Shown in pieces: positions 28,658 through 37,460 of a DNA stretch of 64,000 bases. Location: positions 124,001-188,000 of the forward strand of contig NZ_JNAR01000016.1 in the NCBI RefSeq assembly GCF_000760095.1, given 5' to 3'. Position 1 is the first letter of the stretch; the number at the start of each line of letters is the position of its first letter. The translations under genes and the position numbers were made by a program. The stretch comes from Prochlorococcus marinus str. MIT 9401 (GTDB lineage Bacteria > Cyanobacteriota > Cyanobacteriia > PCC-6307 > Cyanobiaceae). Below the pieces are notes generated by a model. That model ran no database searches, was not told the origin of the DNA, and saw nothing but the letters and a program-made list of their open reading frames with translations.

Positions 28658-29668
28658 TTAATTACCAGTTAAGTGAAATAGTGATATTGCCGCTGCCACA
28701 GAGGCATTTAAACTTGATGTTTTCCCTTTAAGGGGGATCTTTAATAGGAAATCACATTTTTTTTGAGTAAGCAAGGAAATACCTTTATCTTCAGAACCAA
28801 TTACAACTACTAAAGGAGTTTTTTCATGAAAATTTGATATCGATAATTTACCATTTCCAGATAGTCCAACAATAAGAAAACCATTTTTCTTCAACTCAGC
28901 CAGCGCCCTATTTAAATTAACAACTCTACTTACTGGTAAGTGCTCCAGAGCACCTGCAGCTACTTTTGCAACTGTTCCTGTTAATCCAGCAGATCTTCTT
29001 TGAGGAATAACAATACCTTTGGAATTAAATGCTTCTGCAGATCTTATTATCGCCCCAACATTATGAGGATCAGTTATTCCGTCCAAGGCCAAAATAATTG
29101 GATTAGTTGAATTAGTTTTGGAAAATTTGATTAATTCTTCTAATGATATGGTTTTAGAGGATGCCAACTGCAATGCTGCTCCTTGATGTGAAGCACCAAA
29201 AGTCAATTGGGAAAGTCTGTTCCAAGAAACTTCTTCAATCAAGACTCCTTTTAATTTTAAATCCTTAAGCAAAGTATAGAATTTCTCCGAAGAAAAGATT
29301 TCTGAAGTACACCAAATCCTATTAATAGCTCTTTCACTAATAAGAGCTTCATAAACCGAATGTTTTCCCCATATCCAATCATCAAAGTTTTTATTATTTA
29401 CAAGCTCTTTATTAAGATAATGAGACTTTGTAGAAATTTCATTTTTAGATTTATTTAAAGGCTTCCTTCTGTTTGAGGATAAATTAGTTCTAACTTTATC
29501 ACTTTCATTGAAATTTTTTATTCCATGTTTCTTTGAAGATTTCATAGAAAATCTATTATTTTCTCTCGAAGAAATATTGTCTTTGGAGTAGAAATCAGAA
29601 TCTTCATTTTTTTTTCGTCGTTTTCTATTTTTTTCAGAATGATTTTTTCTTGAAAAGTTATTCATCAA
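28658..29668 (-). CDS. rlmB: TrmH/SpoU-family 23S rRNA 2'-O-methyltransferase (RlmB-like)
   Basis: This SPOUT enzyme probably methylates the 2'-OH of guanosine 2251 in 23S rRNA. The first ~110 residues are basic, low-complexity sequence (Lys, Asn, Ser, Arg). The substrate-binding domain then begins at WIWGKHSVYEAL. The catalytic domain has ALDGITDPHNVGAIIRSAEAF (motif 1), VVVIGSEDKGIS (motif 2) and IPLKGKTSSLNASVAAAISLF (motif 3), all intact. The long N-terminal extension is common in cyanobacterial members. It follows the mini-RNase III gene by 1 bp. Confidence 0.92.
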   Translation of the reverse strand: MMNNFSRKNHSEKNRKRRKKNEDSDFYSKDNISSRENNRFSMKSSKKHGIKNFNESDKVRTNLSSNRRKPLNKSKNEISTKSHYLNKELVNNKNFDDWIWGKHSVYEALISERAINRIWCTSEIFSSEKFYTLLKDLKLKGVLIEEVSWNRLSQLTFGASHQGAALQLASSKTISLEELIKFSKTNSTNPIILALDGITDPHNVGAIIRSAEAFNSKGIVIPQRRSAGLTGTVAKVAAGALEHLPVSRVVNLNRALAELKKNGFLIVGLSGNGKLSISNFHEKTPLVVVIGSEDKGISLLTQKKCDFLLKIPLKGKTSSLNASVAAAISLFHLTGN

Positions 29669-29669
29669 T

Positions 29670-30068
29670 TTAATTTATTTTAATTTCAAGGAATTCAAAA
29701 AGAGTTGACAGTCTTTGAGGATCTTTTAGAAATAGCCAACCTATAAGAGTTTCAAAGCCAGTTGCTCTTGAATAAATGGTCGGATCAGAAGACTTTGGGA
29801 ATCTCTTTATTTTATTTCTAGCACGCCTAATCAAATCGATTTCAATTGGATTTAGTAAATGTTCAATTTGACTTAAGGATTTTGATTGAGATTTTGCTTT
29901 CACTTCATTTACGACCGATAAATGGAGTTCTTTTGATTTTAAAGGTAAATGAACATATCTCAGTCTTTGATGAAGTTCCCATACCGAATCCCCAAGCCAC
30001 GCAAGTTGAATAACACCTATTTCTTCAGGTGATCCATATGGAACCAAGTTTTGAATCCAATAATTCAA
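29670..30068 (-). CDS. mrnC: Mini-ribonuclease III
   Basis: Mini-III is a ribonuclease III catalytic domain without a double-stranded RNA-binding domain; in known cases it matures 23S rRNA ends. The 132 residues show VIQLAWLGDSVWELHQR, which contains the catalytic Asp of the RNase III signature, and SRATGFETLIGWLFL with the second acidic site. The start is a TTG at 30068, which overlaps the TGA of the upstream STAS gene (TTGA), so translation is probably coupled. The next gene downstream, rlmB, also acts on rRNA. Confidence 0.9.
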   Translation of the reverse strand: MNYWIQNLVPYGSPEEIGVIQLAWLGDSVWELHQRLRYVHLPLKSKELHLSVVNEVKAKSQSKSLSQIEHLLNPIEIDLIRRARNKIKRFPKSSDPTIYSRATGFETLIGWLFLKDPQRLSTLFEFLEIKIN

Positions 30069-30430
30069 TTTTTAAAATAAGTTAATGCATCTTCAAGACA
30101 GGACTTTAAATTAAGAAAATCTCCTAAACGTACAAGTTTAATTGTTTGAGCAACTCTTGAATTACCAACAACTGAAAAACCTATCTTCAATTTTTTACAT
30201 TCTTTAGCAGTCTGGACGAGAGCTCCAAGACCTGAAGAATCAAGAAAATCAATTTTTGTAAGATCAATAATGAAAGGAAATTCATTTTTTATGTTATTAG
30301 AGACAAAAGTCTTAAATTGTTTTTCTGAGAAGGCATCGAGTTGGCCTTTAAAAGTAAAAACAGTAACATTTGATCTTACATCGAGGTTTCCTCTTAAGGA
30401 GACCGTTAGCTTTTGGAAATCTTCTATGAT
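30065..30430 (-). CDS. STAS-domain anti-sigma-factor antagonist with an AUC (or AUA) start codon
   Basis: A 121-residue STAS domain protein is encoded here: LTVSLRGNLDVRSN, TFKGQLDAFSEKQF, then IIDLTKIDFLDSSGLGALV with the conserved serine (Ser65/Ser66) that a partner kinase phosphorylates, and VRLGDFLNL near the end. An in-frame TAG (30431-30433) comes immediately before codon ATC at 30428-30430, and no ATG, GTG or TTG occurs in frame until after the domain core. A GGAGGG ribosome site ends 5 nt before the ATC. The best start is therefore a non-standard AUC, or the following AUA. The 3' end overlaps the mini-RNase III start. The frame is clearly coding; only the start codon is uncertain. Confidence 0.85.
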   Translation of the reverse strand: MIEDFQKLTVSLRGNLDVRSNVTVFTFKGQLDAFSEKQFKTFVSNNIKNEFPFIIDLTKIDFLDSSGLGALVQTAKECKKLKIGFSVVGNSRVAQTIKLVRLGDFLNLKSCLEDALTYFKN

Positions 30431-30491
30431 CTAAACCCTCCAAAAAATAAATGTTTCAAATGTAATTATCAAATCAAAAGAAAACAATATG

Positions 30492-31631
30492 TCAACATCT
30501 TTCTAACATTAGAGAAACAAATTTTTTAAATAAATAATCTGAATCATGGGGACCAGGTCCTGCTTCCGGATGATATTGAACACTGAATATTGGTTTATTA
30601 TAAACTTCTAATCCAGCAACAGTCTTATCGTTAAGATTAAAATGAGTTATTTTTACAGTATCGTCAGATAGGGTATTTGGGTCAATAGCAAAGCCATGAT
30701 TTTGACTAGTAATCTCGACATTCTGATTGATTCCACAAGGGTGATTTAGTCCACGATGTCCAAATGTGAGTTTATAGGTTGAACCTCCTAAAGCCAATCC
30801 AAATATTTGATGACCAAGGCAAATACCAAACATAGGTATCTTACCGTGATCAATAAGTAATCTTGCTAAATCTATACCTTCAGAAACAGAGGATGGATCA
30901 CCTGGACCATTTGAAAAGAATATGCCATCAGGCTTATGCGATAGAACGTCATTAAAAGAAGAATGTGAAGGCAAAACTAAAATTTCACAACCATGGGAGA
31001 CTAGTCTATTTAAAATTGATTTTTTAATTCCAAAATCAATAGCTACCACTTTTAATTTACGAGGATTTTCGTAACATCTTTTTCTAACGTCAAAAACAGT
31101 TTCTGTAAGATTTCGCCATAAAAATTGTTTTTTTGTTGAAACTACTTTTGATAAATTTAAACCCTCCATTTTTGGAATTTCATGTGCAATTTTTAGGCAA
31201 CTTTCTAGAGTTATGTCCTCGGAGGTTAGGACTCCATTCATCGAACCATTAGATCTTAAAATTTTAACAAGCGCCCTTGTATCAATTCCATAAAGACCTA
31301 CTATATTTTTTTCAACTAACCATTGATTAAGATTTTTTAAAGATCTCCAATTACTATTATTGGACGAATAATTTCTAACAATTATTCCCTTAACATTTAT
31401 AGTTGATTCTGAATCTTCTAGATTGATTCCAGTATTTCCAATTTCTGGATAAGTAAATGTTAATATTTGACCGTAGTAACTTGGATCAGTAATAACCTCC
31501 TGATATCCTGTCATTCCAGTATTAAAAACTATCTCACCAACAGCAGTACCAGTAGCTCCAAAAGAAAATCCCGGGAATATTATCCCATTACTCAAAACTA
31601 ATTTTGCATTTTTTTTGTAGGGATTATTCAT
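30492..31631 (-). CDS. carA: Carbamoyl-phosphate synthase small subunit
   Basis: CarA is the glutaminase subunit that supplies ammonia to CarB for carbamoyl phosphate (arginine and pyrimidines). The 379-residue protein has the N-terminal domain ([21 protein letters not shown]) and a class I glutamine amidotransferase domain with the catalytic Cys in [15 protein letters not shown], then the His in [14 protein letters not shown]. The ATG overlaps the trpD stop by 4 bp, so trpD-carA form a coupled pair, the usual order in marine picocyanobacteria. Confidence 0.97.
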   Translation of the reverse strand: MNNPYKKNAKLVLSNGIIFPGFSFGATGTAVGEIVFNTGMTGYQEVITDPSYYGQILTFTYPEIGNTGINLEDSESTINVKGIIVRNYSSNNSNWRSLKNLNQWLVEKNIVGLYGIDTRALVKILRSNGSMNGVLTSEDITLESCLKIAHEIPKMEGLNLSKVVSTKKQFLWRNLTETVFDVRKRCYENPRKLKVVAIDFGIKKSILNRLVSHGCEILVLPSHSSFNDVLSHKPDGIFFSNGPGDPSSVSEGIDLARLLIDHGKIPMFGICLGHQIFGLALGGSTYKLTFGHRGLNHPCGINQNVEITSQNHGFAIDPNTLSDDTVKITHFNLNDKTVAGLEVYNKPIFSVQYHPEAGPGPHDSDYLFKKFVSLMLERC

Positions 31632-32680
31632 GTATTTTCGATAATTTTATCTGAGGATAAATAAGTTTTTAAGAGTGAAAATTTTTTCCATGGATTTCCT
31701 TGATTAATTGAATATAAAGATTTATTGAAGCCTTCATGTAAATCATTCTCTATTCCTGCTGCCCAAAGTACTAAAGCGGAATTCAATGCAACTACTTCTT
31801 TATGCGATTTTTTTCCAGAACCATTTAAAACAGATCTTAGGATTTCCTCATTAGAGTCACTATCAGAAACAACCAGCTGAACGTTTGAAGTATTTTCGTG
31901 ATTAAAGTCAGAGATATTTATTTTTGAAAATCGCAATTTTCCTTTTTCAACAAATATTAATTTATTATCTCCTTGAAGTGAAGCTTCATCAAGGCCTCCA
32001 TAACCATGGACTACCACTACTCTATCCATTCCCATATTCAACAATGCACTTCCCATTGGTTCTAAAAGATCTTCTGAAGCGACCCCTAATACTTGTGCAT
32101 TGGGTCTTAAAGGATTAACCAGTGGTCCAAGTTGATTAAATACAGTCCTTATTCCAAGATCCTTTCTTAATGGAGCAAGTTTAATTAAAGATTTATGCCA
32201 AACAGGTGCGAACAAAAAAGTTATTCCAATTTCAGTAACGGCAGATATTACTTTTTCGAGTGAACAATTTAAATTTAAACCTAAATTCAATAAAACATCA
32301 GCAGAGCCAACTTTTCCACTTGCACTTTTATTTCCGTGTTTAGCAATATTTACTCCACAGGATGAAGCTACAAATGCCACAGCGGTAGAAATATTAAATG
32401 TATTTGCACCATCACCTCCGGTTCCACAAGTGTCAACCATATACAAATTCGGTCTCGCTACTGGCAATTCACAAACGTTTAGGAGTTCCTCAGCCATAGA
32501 AGACAATTCAGCTCCCGAGCAACCCTTTGCTCTTAAGGCGCTCAAAAAAGCTCCTGTTTGGACATCAGAGATTTCACTATTAAGCCATCTTTTCATTAAT
32601 AGTCTGGAAGTTGGATCATCAAGGTTTTCCCCCTCCAACAAACTATTTAAGATTTCAGGATTCGATAGGTTAGAAGACAT
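31628..32680 (-). CDS. trpD: Anthranilate phosphoribosyltransferase
   Basis: TrpD transfers the phosphoribosyl group from PRPP to anthranilate in tryptophan synthesis. The 350-residue protein shows [19 protein letters not shown], the PRPP-binding region, [15 protein letters not shown] for anthranilate and metal binding, and [23 protein letters not shown]. It starts about 30 bp after the DUF3288 gene and overlaps carA by 4 bp. Confidence 0.97.
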   Translation of the reverse strand: MSSNLSNPEILNSLLEGENLDDPTSRLLMKRWLNSEISDVQTGAFLSALRAKGCSGAELSSMAEELLNVCELPVARPNLYMVDTCGTGGDGANTFNISTAVAFVASSCGVNIAKHGNKSASGKVGSADVLLNLGLNLNCSLEKVISAVTEIGITFLFAPVWHKSLIKLAPLRKDLGIRTVFNQLGPLVNPLRPNAQVLGVASEDLLEPMGSALLNMGMDRVVVVHGYGGLDEASLQGDNKLIFVEKGKLRFSKINISDFNHENTSNVQLVVSDSDSNEEILRSVLNGSGKKSHKEVVALNSALVLWAAGIENDLHEGFNKSLYSINQGNPWKKFSLLKTYLSSDKIIENT

Positions 32681-32711
32681 TTATTTTTTAATTAGAATAA
32701 GCAGATAAAAT

Positions 32712-33008
32712 TTAATTTGAAGTATCAAAACCCGACCCAACTAAATCTTTATTTGTATTAGTAGGCCTGAAGCTTTTTGACCAAATTGTTTTTGTTCTAA
32801 AAAAAAGATCATTTTGACTAATTTTCCAAAATTTTAAAATTTTTTCAATATCATTTTTAATTTCTATTTCACCAGGGAAGTTACTATATCTATTTATTAA
32901 TCTAGCCAAATTAATGTAGTCAAGATCCTCAGGTCTTTCTTTAGTTATGAGAGAATCAATAATTTTTTTATCCGTTGCATGTAAAGGATGAGTTTGCACA
33001 TTACTCAT
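32712..33008 (-). CDS. DUF3288-family protein
   Basis: This 98-residue soluble protein fits the cyanobacterial DUF3288 pattern: HPLHATDKKIIDSLI near the start, INLARLINRYSNFPG in the middle and KFWKISQNDLFFRTKTIW near the end. There are no membrane segments or catalytic motifs. It lies 31 bp upstream of trpD on the same strand and is divergent from the ABC exporter. Function unknown; the family assignment is from memory of the pattern. Confidence 0.75.
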   Translation of the reverse strand: MSNVQTHPLHATDKKIIDSLITKERPEDLDYINLARLINRYSNFPGEIEIKNDIEKILKFWKISQNDLFFRTKTIWSKSFRPTNTNKDLVGSGFDTSN

Positions 33009-33088
33009 AATTAAATATTAAATCATTTATAAAATTAGCTCACATATTTAAAAATGAAACATTATCTTAATCATATGGGTAAAATTAA

Positions 33089-34834
33089 ATGAAGAATTTA
33101 AAGTTAAAGGTTATATTAAAATATCTAAGACCATACAAAAAAGAGTTTTTTTATGGAGCTTTAGCCCTATTACTAGTAAACATATTAAGTGTTGTAATAC
33201 CCCTTGAAGTAAAGAACATCATAGATCAACTTCAAAATAGTTTCTCTTCAGATTTTGTAATTACTAAATCTTTGTGGTTAATCTTGTTAGCTACTTGTAT
33301 GGGTTTAATTAGACTATTTTCAAGGCAGATTGTCTTTGGAATAGGAAGAAAGGTTGAAGTAAATCTTCGTCAGAAACTCTTCGATCATTTACTTATTCAA
33401 GACCCAGATTGGATACAAAAAAGAGGGAGTGGGGACATAATTAGTAGAGCTACAAGCGATGTTGAGAACATAAGAAGACTTTTAGGTTTTACAGTTTTAA
33501 GTTTATGCAACATTGTATTAGCTTATTCATTCACTATTCCATCGATGTTTTTGATAAACAAAACATTAACCATATCAGCATTAATGATATTCCCATTAAT
33601 ACTGGGGATTGTAAGTTTATTTGGCGGTAGAATGGTAAAACAAAGAAAAGCTCAACAAGAATCACTATCCAAACTTAGCGATCTCATACAAGAAGATCTT
33701 TCAGGGATAAGTGCTATAAAAATATATGCCCAAGAAAATGCTGAGAAGAGAGAATTTAGCATACATAATAATTCTTATCGAAATTCGGCAATAAAACTTG
33801 CAAGAACTGCAAGTACTTTATTTCCATTGCTTCAAGGGATTTCTTCAATTTCCTTATTAATATTGTTAGGGTTAGGGACTTATCAACTAGAAAGTGGATT
33901 TATTTCAATAGGTGGTTTAGTTGCGTTAATTCTTTATGTTGAGAGGCTAGTTTTCCCGACTGCTCTGTTGGGATTTACATTGAATACTTTTCAACTCGGT
34001 CAGGTAAGTTTAGATCGTGTAGAAGAAATCTTTCAAAGTAATCCAAATATTATCGATGGATTAAACACTAAATCTATAAAAAGTAAGATAAAAGGATTGA
34101 TAGAAGCAAAAGATTTAACAATAAGATACCCCGGATCAAAATTTAACTCATTAAATGGTCTCAATTTTAAAATTTTTCCTGGAGAACTTATCGCAATAGT
34201 TGGTCCTGTAGGTTGTGGTAAAACAACATTAGCAAAATCTCTAGGAAGAACTATTGAAATTCCAGATGGTCAATTATTTTTAGATAAGGTTGATGTAAAA
34301 AATATTAAATTAAAAGATCTTAGAAAAAATATTTCAATTGTTCCTCAAGAAGCATTTTTATTTACCTCTACAATTGCTGAAAATCTTCGTTTTGGAGATC
34401 CAAAAGCCACAAAAGAATTAGTCAAAACAAGTGCTAAAAAGGCAGGATTGATAGACGATATAAATAATTTTCCCCAAAAGTTCAAAACAATTGTTGGTGA
34501 GAGAGGAATTACACTAAGTGGAGGTCAGAGACAAAGAACTGCACTAGGCAGAGCATTATTAGTAAATTCTCCCATTGTCGTACTTGATGATGCATTAGCT
34601 AGCGTTGATAATAAAACAGCTGCAAAAATAATAAATGAGATGCGAGAAAGAAGTAAAAAAACAATTCTAATGATAAGTCATCAACTATCAGTGGCTGCAA
34701 CTTGTGACAGGGTTTTAGTAATGGATAAAGGAGAAATTATTCAAGAAGGTAATCATCAAGATCTAGTAAAAGAGAAGGGGTTATATAAAAAACTTTGGGA
34801 AAGAGAATTAGCAACTAACATCGTCAACAGTTAA
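33089..34834 (+). CDS. ABC exporter, fused membrane and ATPase domains (MsbA/MdlB type)
   Basis: This 581-residue half-transporter has six transmembrane helices (residues ~15-310) and a C-terminal ATPase. The ATPase carries Walker A GPVGCGKTTLAKSL, the Q-loop IVPQEAFLF, the signature LSGGQRQRTALGRALL, Walker B PIVVLDDALASVD and the H-loop MISHQLS. It should work as a homodimer or with another half-transporter to export a lipid, peptide or drug. Walker B has Asp-Asp where Asp-Glu is usual (VVLDDALAS), a form seen in one subunit of heterodimeric exporters such as MdlA/TM287 types. No partner lies beside it. Confidence 0.92.
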   Translation: MKNLKLKVILKYLRPYKKEFFYGALALLLVNILSVVIPLEVKNIIDQLQNSFSSDFVITKSLWLILLATCMGLIRLFSRQIVFGIGRKVEVNLRQKLFDHLLIQDPDWIQKRGSGDIISRATSDVENIRRLLGFTVLSLCNIVLAYSFTIPSMFLINKTLTISALMIFPLILGIVSLFGGRMVKQRKAQQESLSKLSDLIQEDLSGISAIKIYAQENAEKREFSIHNNSYRNSAIKLARTASTLFPLLQGISSISLLILLGLGTYQLESGFISIGGLVALILYVERLVFPTALLGFTLNTFQLGQVSLDRVEEIFQSNPNIIDGLNTKSIKSKIKGLIEAKDLTIRYPGSKFNSLNGLNFKIFPGELIAIVGPVGCGKTTLAKSLGRTIEIPDGQLFLDKVDVKNIKLKDLRKNISIVPQEAFLFTSTIAENLRFGDPKATKELVKTSAKKAGLIDDINNFPQKFKTIVGERGITLSGGQRQRTALGRALLVNSPIVVLDDALASVDNKTAAKIINEMRERSKKTILMISHQLSVAATCDRVLVMDKGEIIQEGNHQDLVKEKGLYKKLWERELATNIVNS

Positions 34835-34871
34835 AAGTAATTTTCTGAATTATGATATAAAAATTTAGGCT

Positions 34872-35600
34872 ATGTTTGAATTTATTAAAAACATTATGAA
34901 TAATAAAGATCCGTTTTTAAATAAAGAAGTTAATTCTTTTCATAGAATATTAAAAACAGATATTGAAATAGAACCTAACATTAATCAAGATGAAATAATT
35001 TTTGGGTGTGGTTGTTTCTGGGGAGCTGAAAAATGTTTTTGGAAACTTCCAGGAGTAGTAACAACTTCCGTTGGATATGCTGGTGGGAAGAAAAGTAACC
35101 CAACTTATTATGAAGTATGTTCGGGTTTAACTGGTCATTCAGAAGTTGTAAGAGTTATCTGGGAGAAAAGCAAAATAGATATAAGTGATTTATTAAAGAT
35201 GTTTTGGGAATGTCATGACCCTACACAAAAAAATAGGCAAGGTAATGATACAGGTACGCAATATAGATCTGCAATATATTTTAAAAATGAAGATAACAAA
35301 GAAATCATATATGCAAGTAAAGAACAATATCAAAAAGAATTAAACAAAAATAATTTAGGTTTAATTGAAACAGAAATAAAAATGATTGATAAATATTTTT
35401 ATGCAGAAAACTACCATCAACAGTATCTCGCATCCCCAGGTGCTAGGCAATATTGTTCTGCATCTCCTACAAAAGTTAAGTTAGAGAGTTTTCCTGGATG
35501 TAATTACAAATTAAAAGACAATATTTGGGAAAATTTTGATTGGGATGTTGATAAATGTGTATTGAGATCTGATAACAATCCTATAAAGAATAACTTTTAA
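34872..35600 (+). CDS. msrA: Peptide methionine sulfoxide reductase A
   Basis: MsrA reduces the S-epimer of methionine sulfoxide in proteins. The GCGCFWGAEKCFWKLPGVVTTSVGYAGG motif contains the catalytic cysteine (GCFW). ECHDPTQKNRQGNDTGTQYRSAIY and YFYAENYHQQYL are also family marks. At 242 residues it is longer than most MsrA proteins, with about 40 extra N-terminal residues rich in Asn and Lys and no clear signal peptide. It precedes the tRNA-Pro gene by 27 bp. Confidence 0.95.
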   Translation: MFEFIKNIMNNKDPFLNKEVNSFHRILKTDIEIEPNINQDEIIFGCGCFWGAEKCFWKLPGVVTTSVGYAGGKKSNPTYYEVCSGLTGHSEVVRVIWEKSKIDISDLLKMFWECHDPTQKNRQGNDTGTQYRSAIYFKNEDNKEIIYASKEQYQKELNKNNLGLIETEIKMIDKYFYAENYHQQYLASPGARQYCSASPTKVKLESFPGCNYKLKDNIWENFDWDVDKCVLRSDNNPIKNNF

Positions 35601-35627
35601 ATACATCTTATCCTTATAGTAATAATA

Positions 35628-35701
35628 CGGGGCGTAGCGCAGTTTGGTAGCGCACCACTTTGGGGTAGTGGGGGTCGTGGGTTCAAATCCCGCCGTTCCG
35701 A
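35628..35701 (+). tRNA. tRNA-Pro (anticodon GGG)
   Basis: A full cloverleaf can be drawn: acceptor stem CGGGGCG with CGTTCCG (two G-T pairs), a D-arm with GCGC pairs around AGTTTGGTA, an anticodon stem CCACT/AGTGG enclosing loop TTGGGGT so that bases 34-36 are GGG, and a T-arm GTGGG-TTCAAAT-CCCGC. The discriminator A is at 35701. CCA is not encoded. The anticodon reads proline codons CCC and CCU. Confidence 0.97.
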
Positions 35702-35854
35702 TCACTTTTCTTCTTCGTTAATTAGAGATTTGTAGAGTTTATATGAGCTTATCCCTACAGCTAAAAAAGTAAAAGATGAGAAAAAAAGTAAGACTATTAT
35801 TGTTAAATTAGAGACTTCAACTTCACCCAACTGGAATGATAAAAAAATATCCAT
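35702..35854 (-). CDS. 50-residue single-helix membrane protein
   Basis: An ATG-to-TGA frame of 50 residues begins MDIFLSFQLGEVEVSN, has one hydrophobic helix (TIIVLLFFSSFTFLAVGI) and ends with a charged tail (YKLYKSLINEEEK). It lies between uppP and the tRNA-Pro gene on the minus strand; its stop abuts the 3' end of the tRNA. The amphipathic start, single helix and acidic tail look like a real thylakoid-type small protein, but I cannot match it to a named subunit and no strong ribosome site is visible. Confidence 0.45.
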   Translation of the reverse strand: MDIFLSFQLGEVEVSNLTIIVLLFFSSFTFLAVGISSYKLYKSLINEEEK

Positions 35855-35906
35855 TTTCACGATTTTACAAAACCCTAGCATATTGTAAAAAATTTTTCTT
35901 AATAAA

Positions 35907-36713
35907 TCATAAATTCAGAAGGATTACAACACCAAATACAACCCGATAGATAATAAATAACTTCAAACCATTTGAACAAAAATACTTTAATAAAAAATCA
36001 ATTGCTAATAATGAAAATAAAAATGTCGAAACAAGTCCAACAATTAGAGGGAAAAAGCTAAATGAGGAAAATTCATTAATAGAAGAAATGAACTCAACAA
36101 TAGCAGCAAAAGAAATCGCCGGTATGCCTAAAAAAAAGGAGAATTTTGCAGCATCTCGTCTTTCCCAACCTGATACTAAAGCGCTAGAAATAGTTACACC
36201 AGATCTCGAAACACCTGGACAAATTGCAAGGGCCTGAGAAAAACCTATAAAAAAACTATCTGAAAACAAATGATTGTTTATATTTTTAGAACCTTTTTTC
36301 GAACTATCAGCTATGTACATGAAAATAGCCATAAGGAATGAAACTAAAGCTATTGATAAATTAGAACGAAGAATCTTATCAAAAAAATAAGGAAGAAATA
36401 ACTTTATAGTCCCACCAAGCAAAACAATTGGAATATTACCAATCAAAATTGACTTCAATAACCTTTGATGTAATAAAACATCAAAAATCATTTTTGAAGA
36501 TTTACTTCTCGATTTAAAAATATCAGACCTAAAATACCAAAATAAAGCCAAGACACTTCCAAATTGAATAATTGCAGATAGAGAGTGACCTGGATCTTCA
36601 ATTCCAAAATAAAGAGAGATGACTTTTAAATGAGCGGTGCTGCTTACAGGAATAAATTCGGTTAAACCTTGAATTAATCCATATAAAATATATTTTAAAT
36701 ATTCAAATAACAT
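35907..36713 (-). CDS. uppP: Undecaprenyl-diphosphatase (UppP/BacA)
   Basis: UppP dephosphorylates undecaprenyl diphosphate at the outer face of the membrane so that the lipid carrier for peptidoglycan can be reused. The 268-residue protein has the two catalytic motifs, GLTEFIPVSSTAHLKVI near the N-terminus and PGVSRSGVTISSALVSGWERRDAAKFSFFLG in the middle, within about eight helices. All key residues (Glu in GLTEF, Ser in SSTAH, Arg in SRSG) are present. Confidence 0.96.
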   Translation of the reverse strand: MLFEYLKYILYGLIQGLTEFIPVSSTAHLKVISLYFGIEDPGHSLSAIIQFGSVLALFWYFRSDIFKSRSKSSKMIFDVLLHQRLLKSILIGNIPIVLLGGTIKLFLPYFFDKILRSNLSIALVSFLMAIFMYIADSSKKGSKNINNHLFSDSFFIGFSQALAICPGVSRSGVTISSALVSGWERRDAAKFSFFLGIPAISFAAIVEFISSINEFSSFSFFPLIVGLVSTFLFSLLAIDFLLKYFCSNGLKLFIIYRVVFGVVILLNL

Positions 36714-37049
36714 ACAAAATTTCCTAATTAATTTATTGCAATTTAGAAATACATAAATTTAGATTAAAAAAGAGTTAATAAAAACCAAAAAACTAGTGAT
36801 CATATTTTTACTTTTCTTTCAATTTTAGTTTCTATGCCGTAATATCAAGCTTTTGGTTAATAATTTGCACGTTTAAATAAGTTCCTTTGGTATGACTAGA
36901 CGAAACCGAGATGAAAACTACCCAGATACATACAATTAAAAAGTGAAGTTTCTTTTTTGTAATTAGACCGGTAAAAAATTACAGCCGAGATATATGTGTT
37001 TGGTTAATAGTAAATTGAATTGTGTGTTTATTAACGTTAAATAATAAAT
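36714..37049. other. 336-bp gap without a supported gene
   Basis: Between uppP and the 44-residue gene, no frame of more than about 20 codons looks coding. A 15-codon ATG frame, MTRRNRDENYPDTYN, at 36892-36939 on the plus strand is unusually rich in charged and non-AT-type residues but has no support beyond that. The gap has no clear terminator or tRNA. It may hold promoters or a small RNA, but none can be drawn with confidence. Confidence 0.5.
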
Positions 37050-37184
37050 TTACCTTTTAACATCGTGAGCACAACCGTCACCTTTGTAATTTTCACTTTC
37101 GTAAAAATCGTTTTTAGTTCCAAAATAAACGGTTAACAAAACAAAAGGGAGGCTTAATACAAATAGAATAGTTGTTAAATCCAT
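37050..37184 (-). CDS. 44-residue membrane protein with a charged, Cys-containing tail
   Basis: An ATG-to-TAA frame of 44 residues: one N-terminal helix (LTTILFVLSLPFVLLTVYFG) followed by a polar tail TKNDFYESENYKGDGCAHDVKR. The contrast between a clean helix and a charged tail with Gly, Cys and His is not what random AT-rich sequence gives. It is one of three small minus-strand genes between uppP and the DUF1830 gene. No named family recognised. Confidence 0.6.
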   Translation of the reverse strand: MDLTTILFVLSLPFVLLTVYFGTKNDFYESENYKGDGCAHDVKR

Positions 37185-37244
37185 GTTTAAAGTTTAATTT
37201 ATTAGATTAAAAAATTTGAATAACCAATCATTATTAGCTAAGGT

Positions 37245-37370
37245 TTAATAATCTGTAGGACCTTTTATACCAAGATAAAAAAATGCTCCTAGACCAATTA
37301 AAAGTAAAACTCCAGCAATAGCAGCAGAAGGAACAAAACCGCCTATTGCAAAAGAAGAAAAATAATACAT
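37245..37370 (-). CDS. 41-residue single-helix membrane protein
   Basis: An ATG-to-TAA frame of 41 residues begins MYYFSSFAIGGFVPSAAIAG and ends LGAFFYLGIKGPTDY. A Gly/Ala-rich helix leads to a short polar C-terminus, which is the build of small photosystem or cytochrome b6f subunits. I compared it from memory with PsbJ, PsbX, PsbY, PetG, PetN, PsaI and PsaM and none matches. A TTTGAG lies just before the ATG. It is on the same strand as its neighbours at 37050 and 37461. Confidence 0.6.
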   Translation of the reverse strand: MYYFSSFAIGGFVPSAAIAGVLLLIGLGAFFYLGIKGPTDY

Positions 37371-37460
37371 CTCAAATGATTAAACTTAGTTAGATATTAT
37401 CAATAAAAAATAAGTATTTGTAAAAAATTATGACTCGAAGACAATTGAATTATTCTGTTT

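Noticed and set aside
35511-35705. Minus-strand frame starting MIGTAGFEPTTPTTPKW
   Set aside because: It is the antisense reading of the tRNA-Pro gene, a well-known false ORF, and overlaps msrA.
36892-36939. 15-codon frame MTRRNRDENYPDTYN in the gap after uppP
   Set aside because: Composition is unusual for the region, but a 15-codon frame with no ribosome site or conservation data cannot be called.
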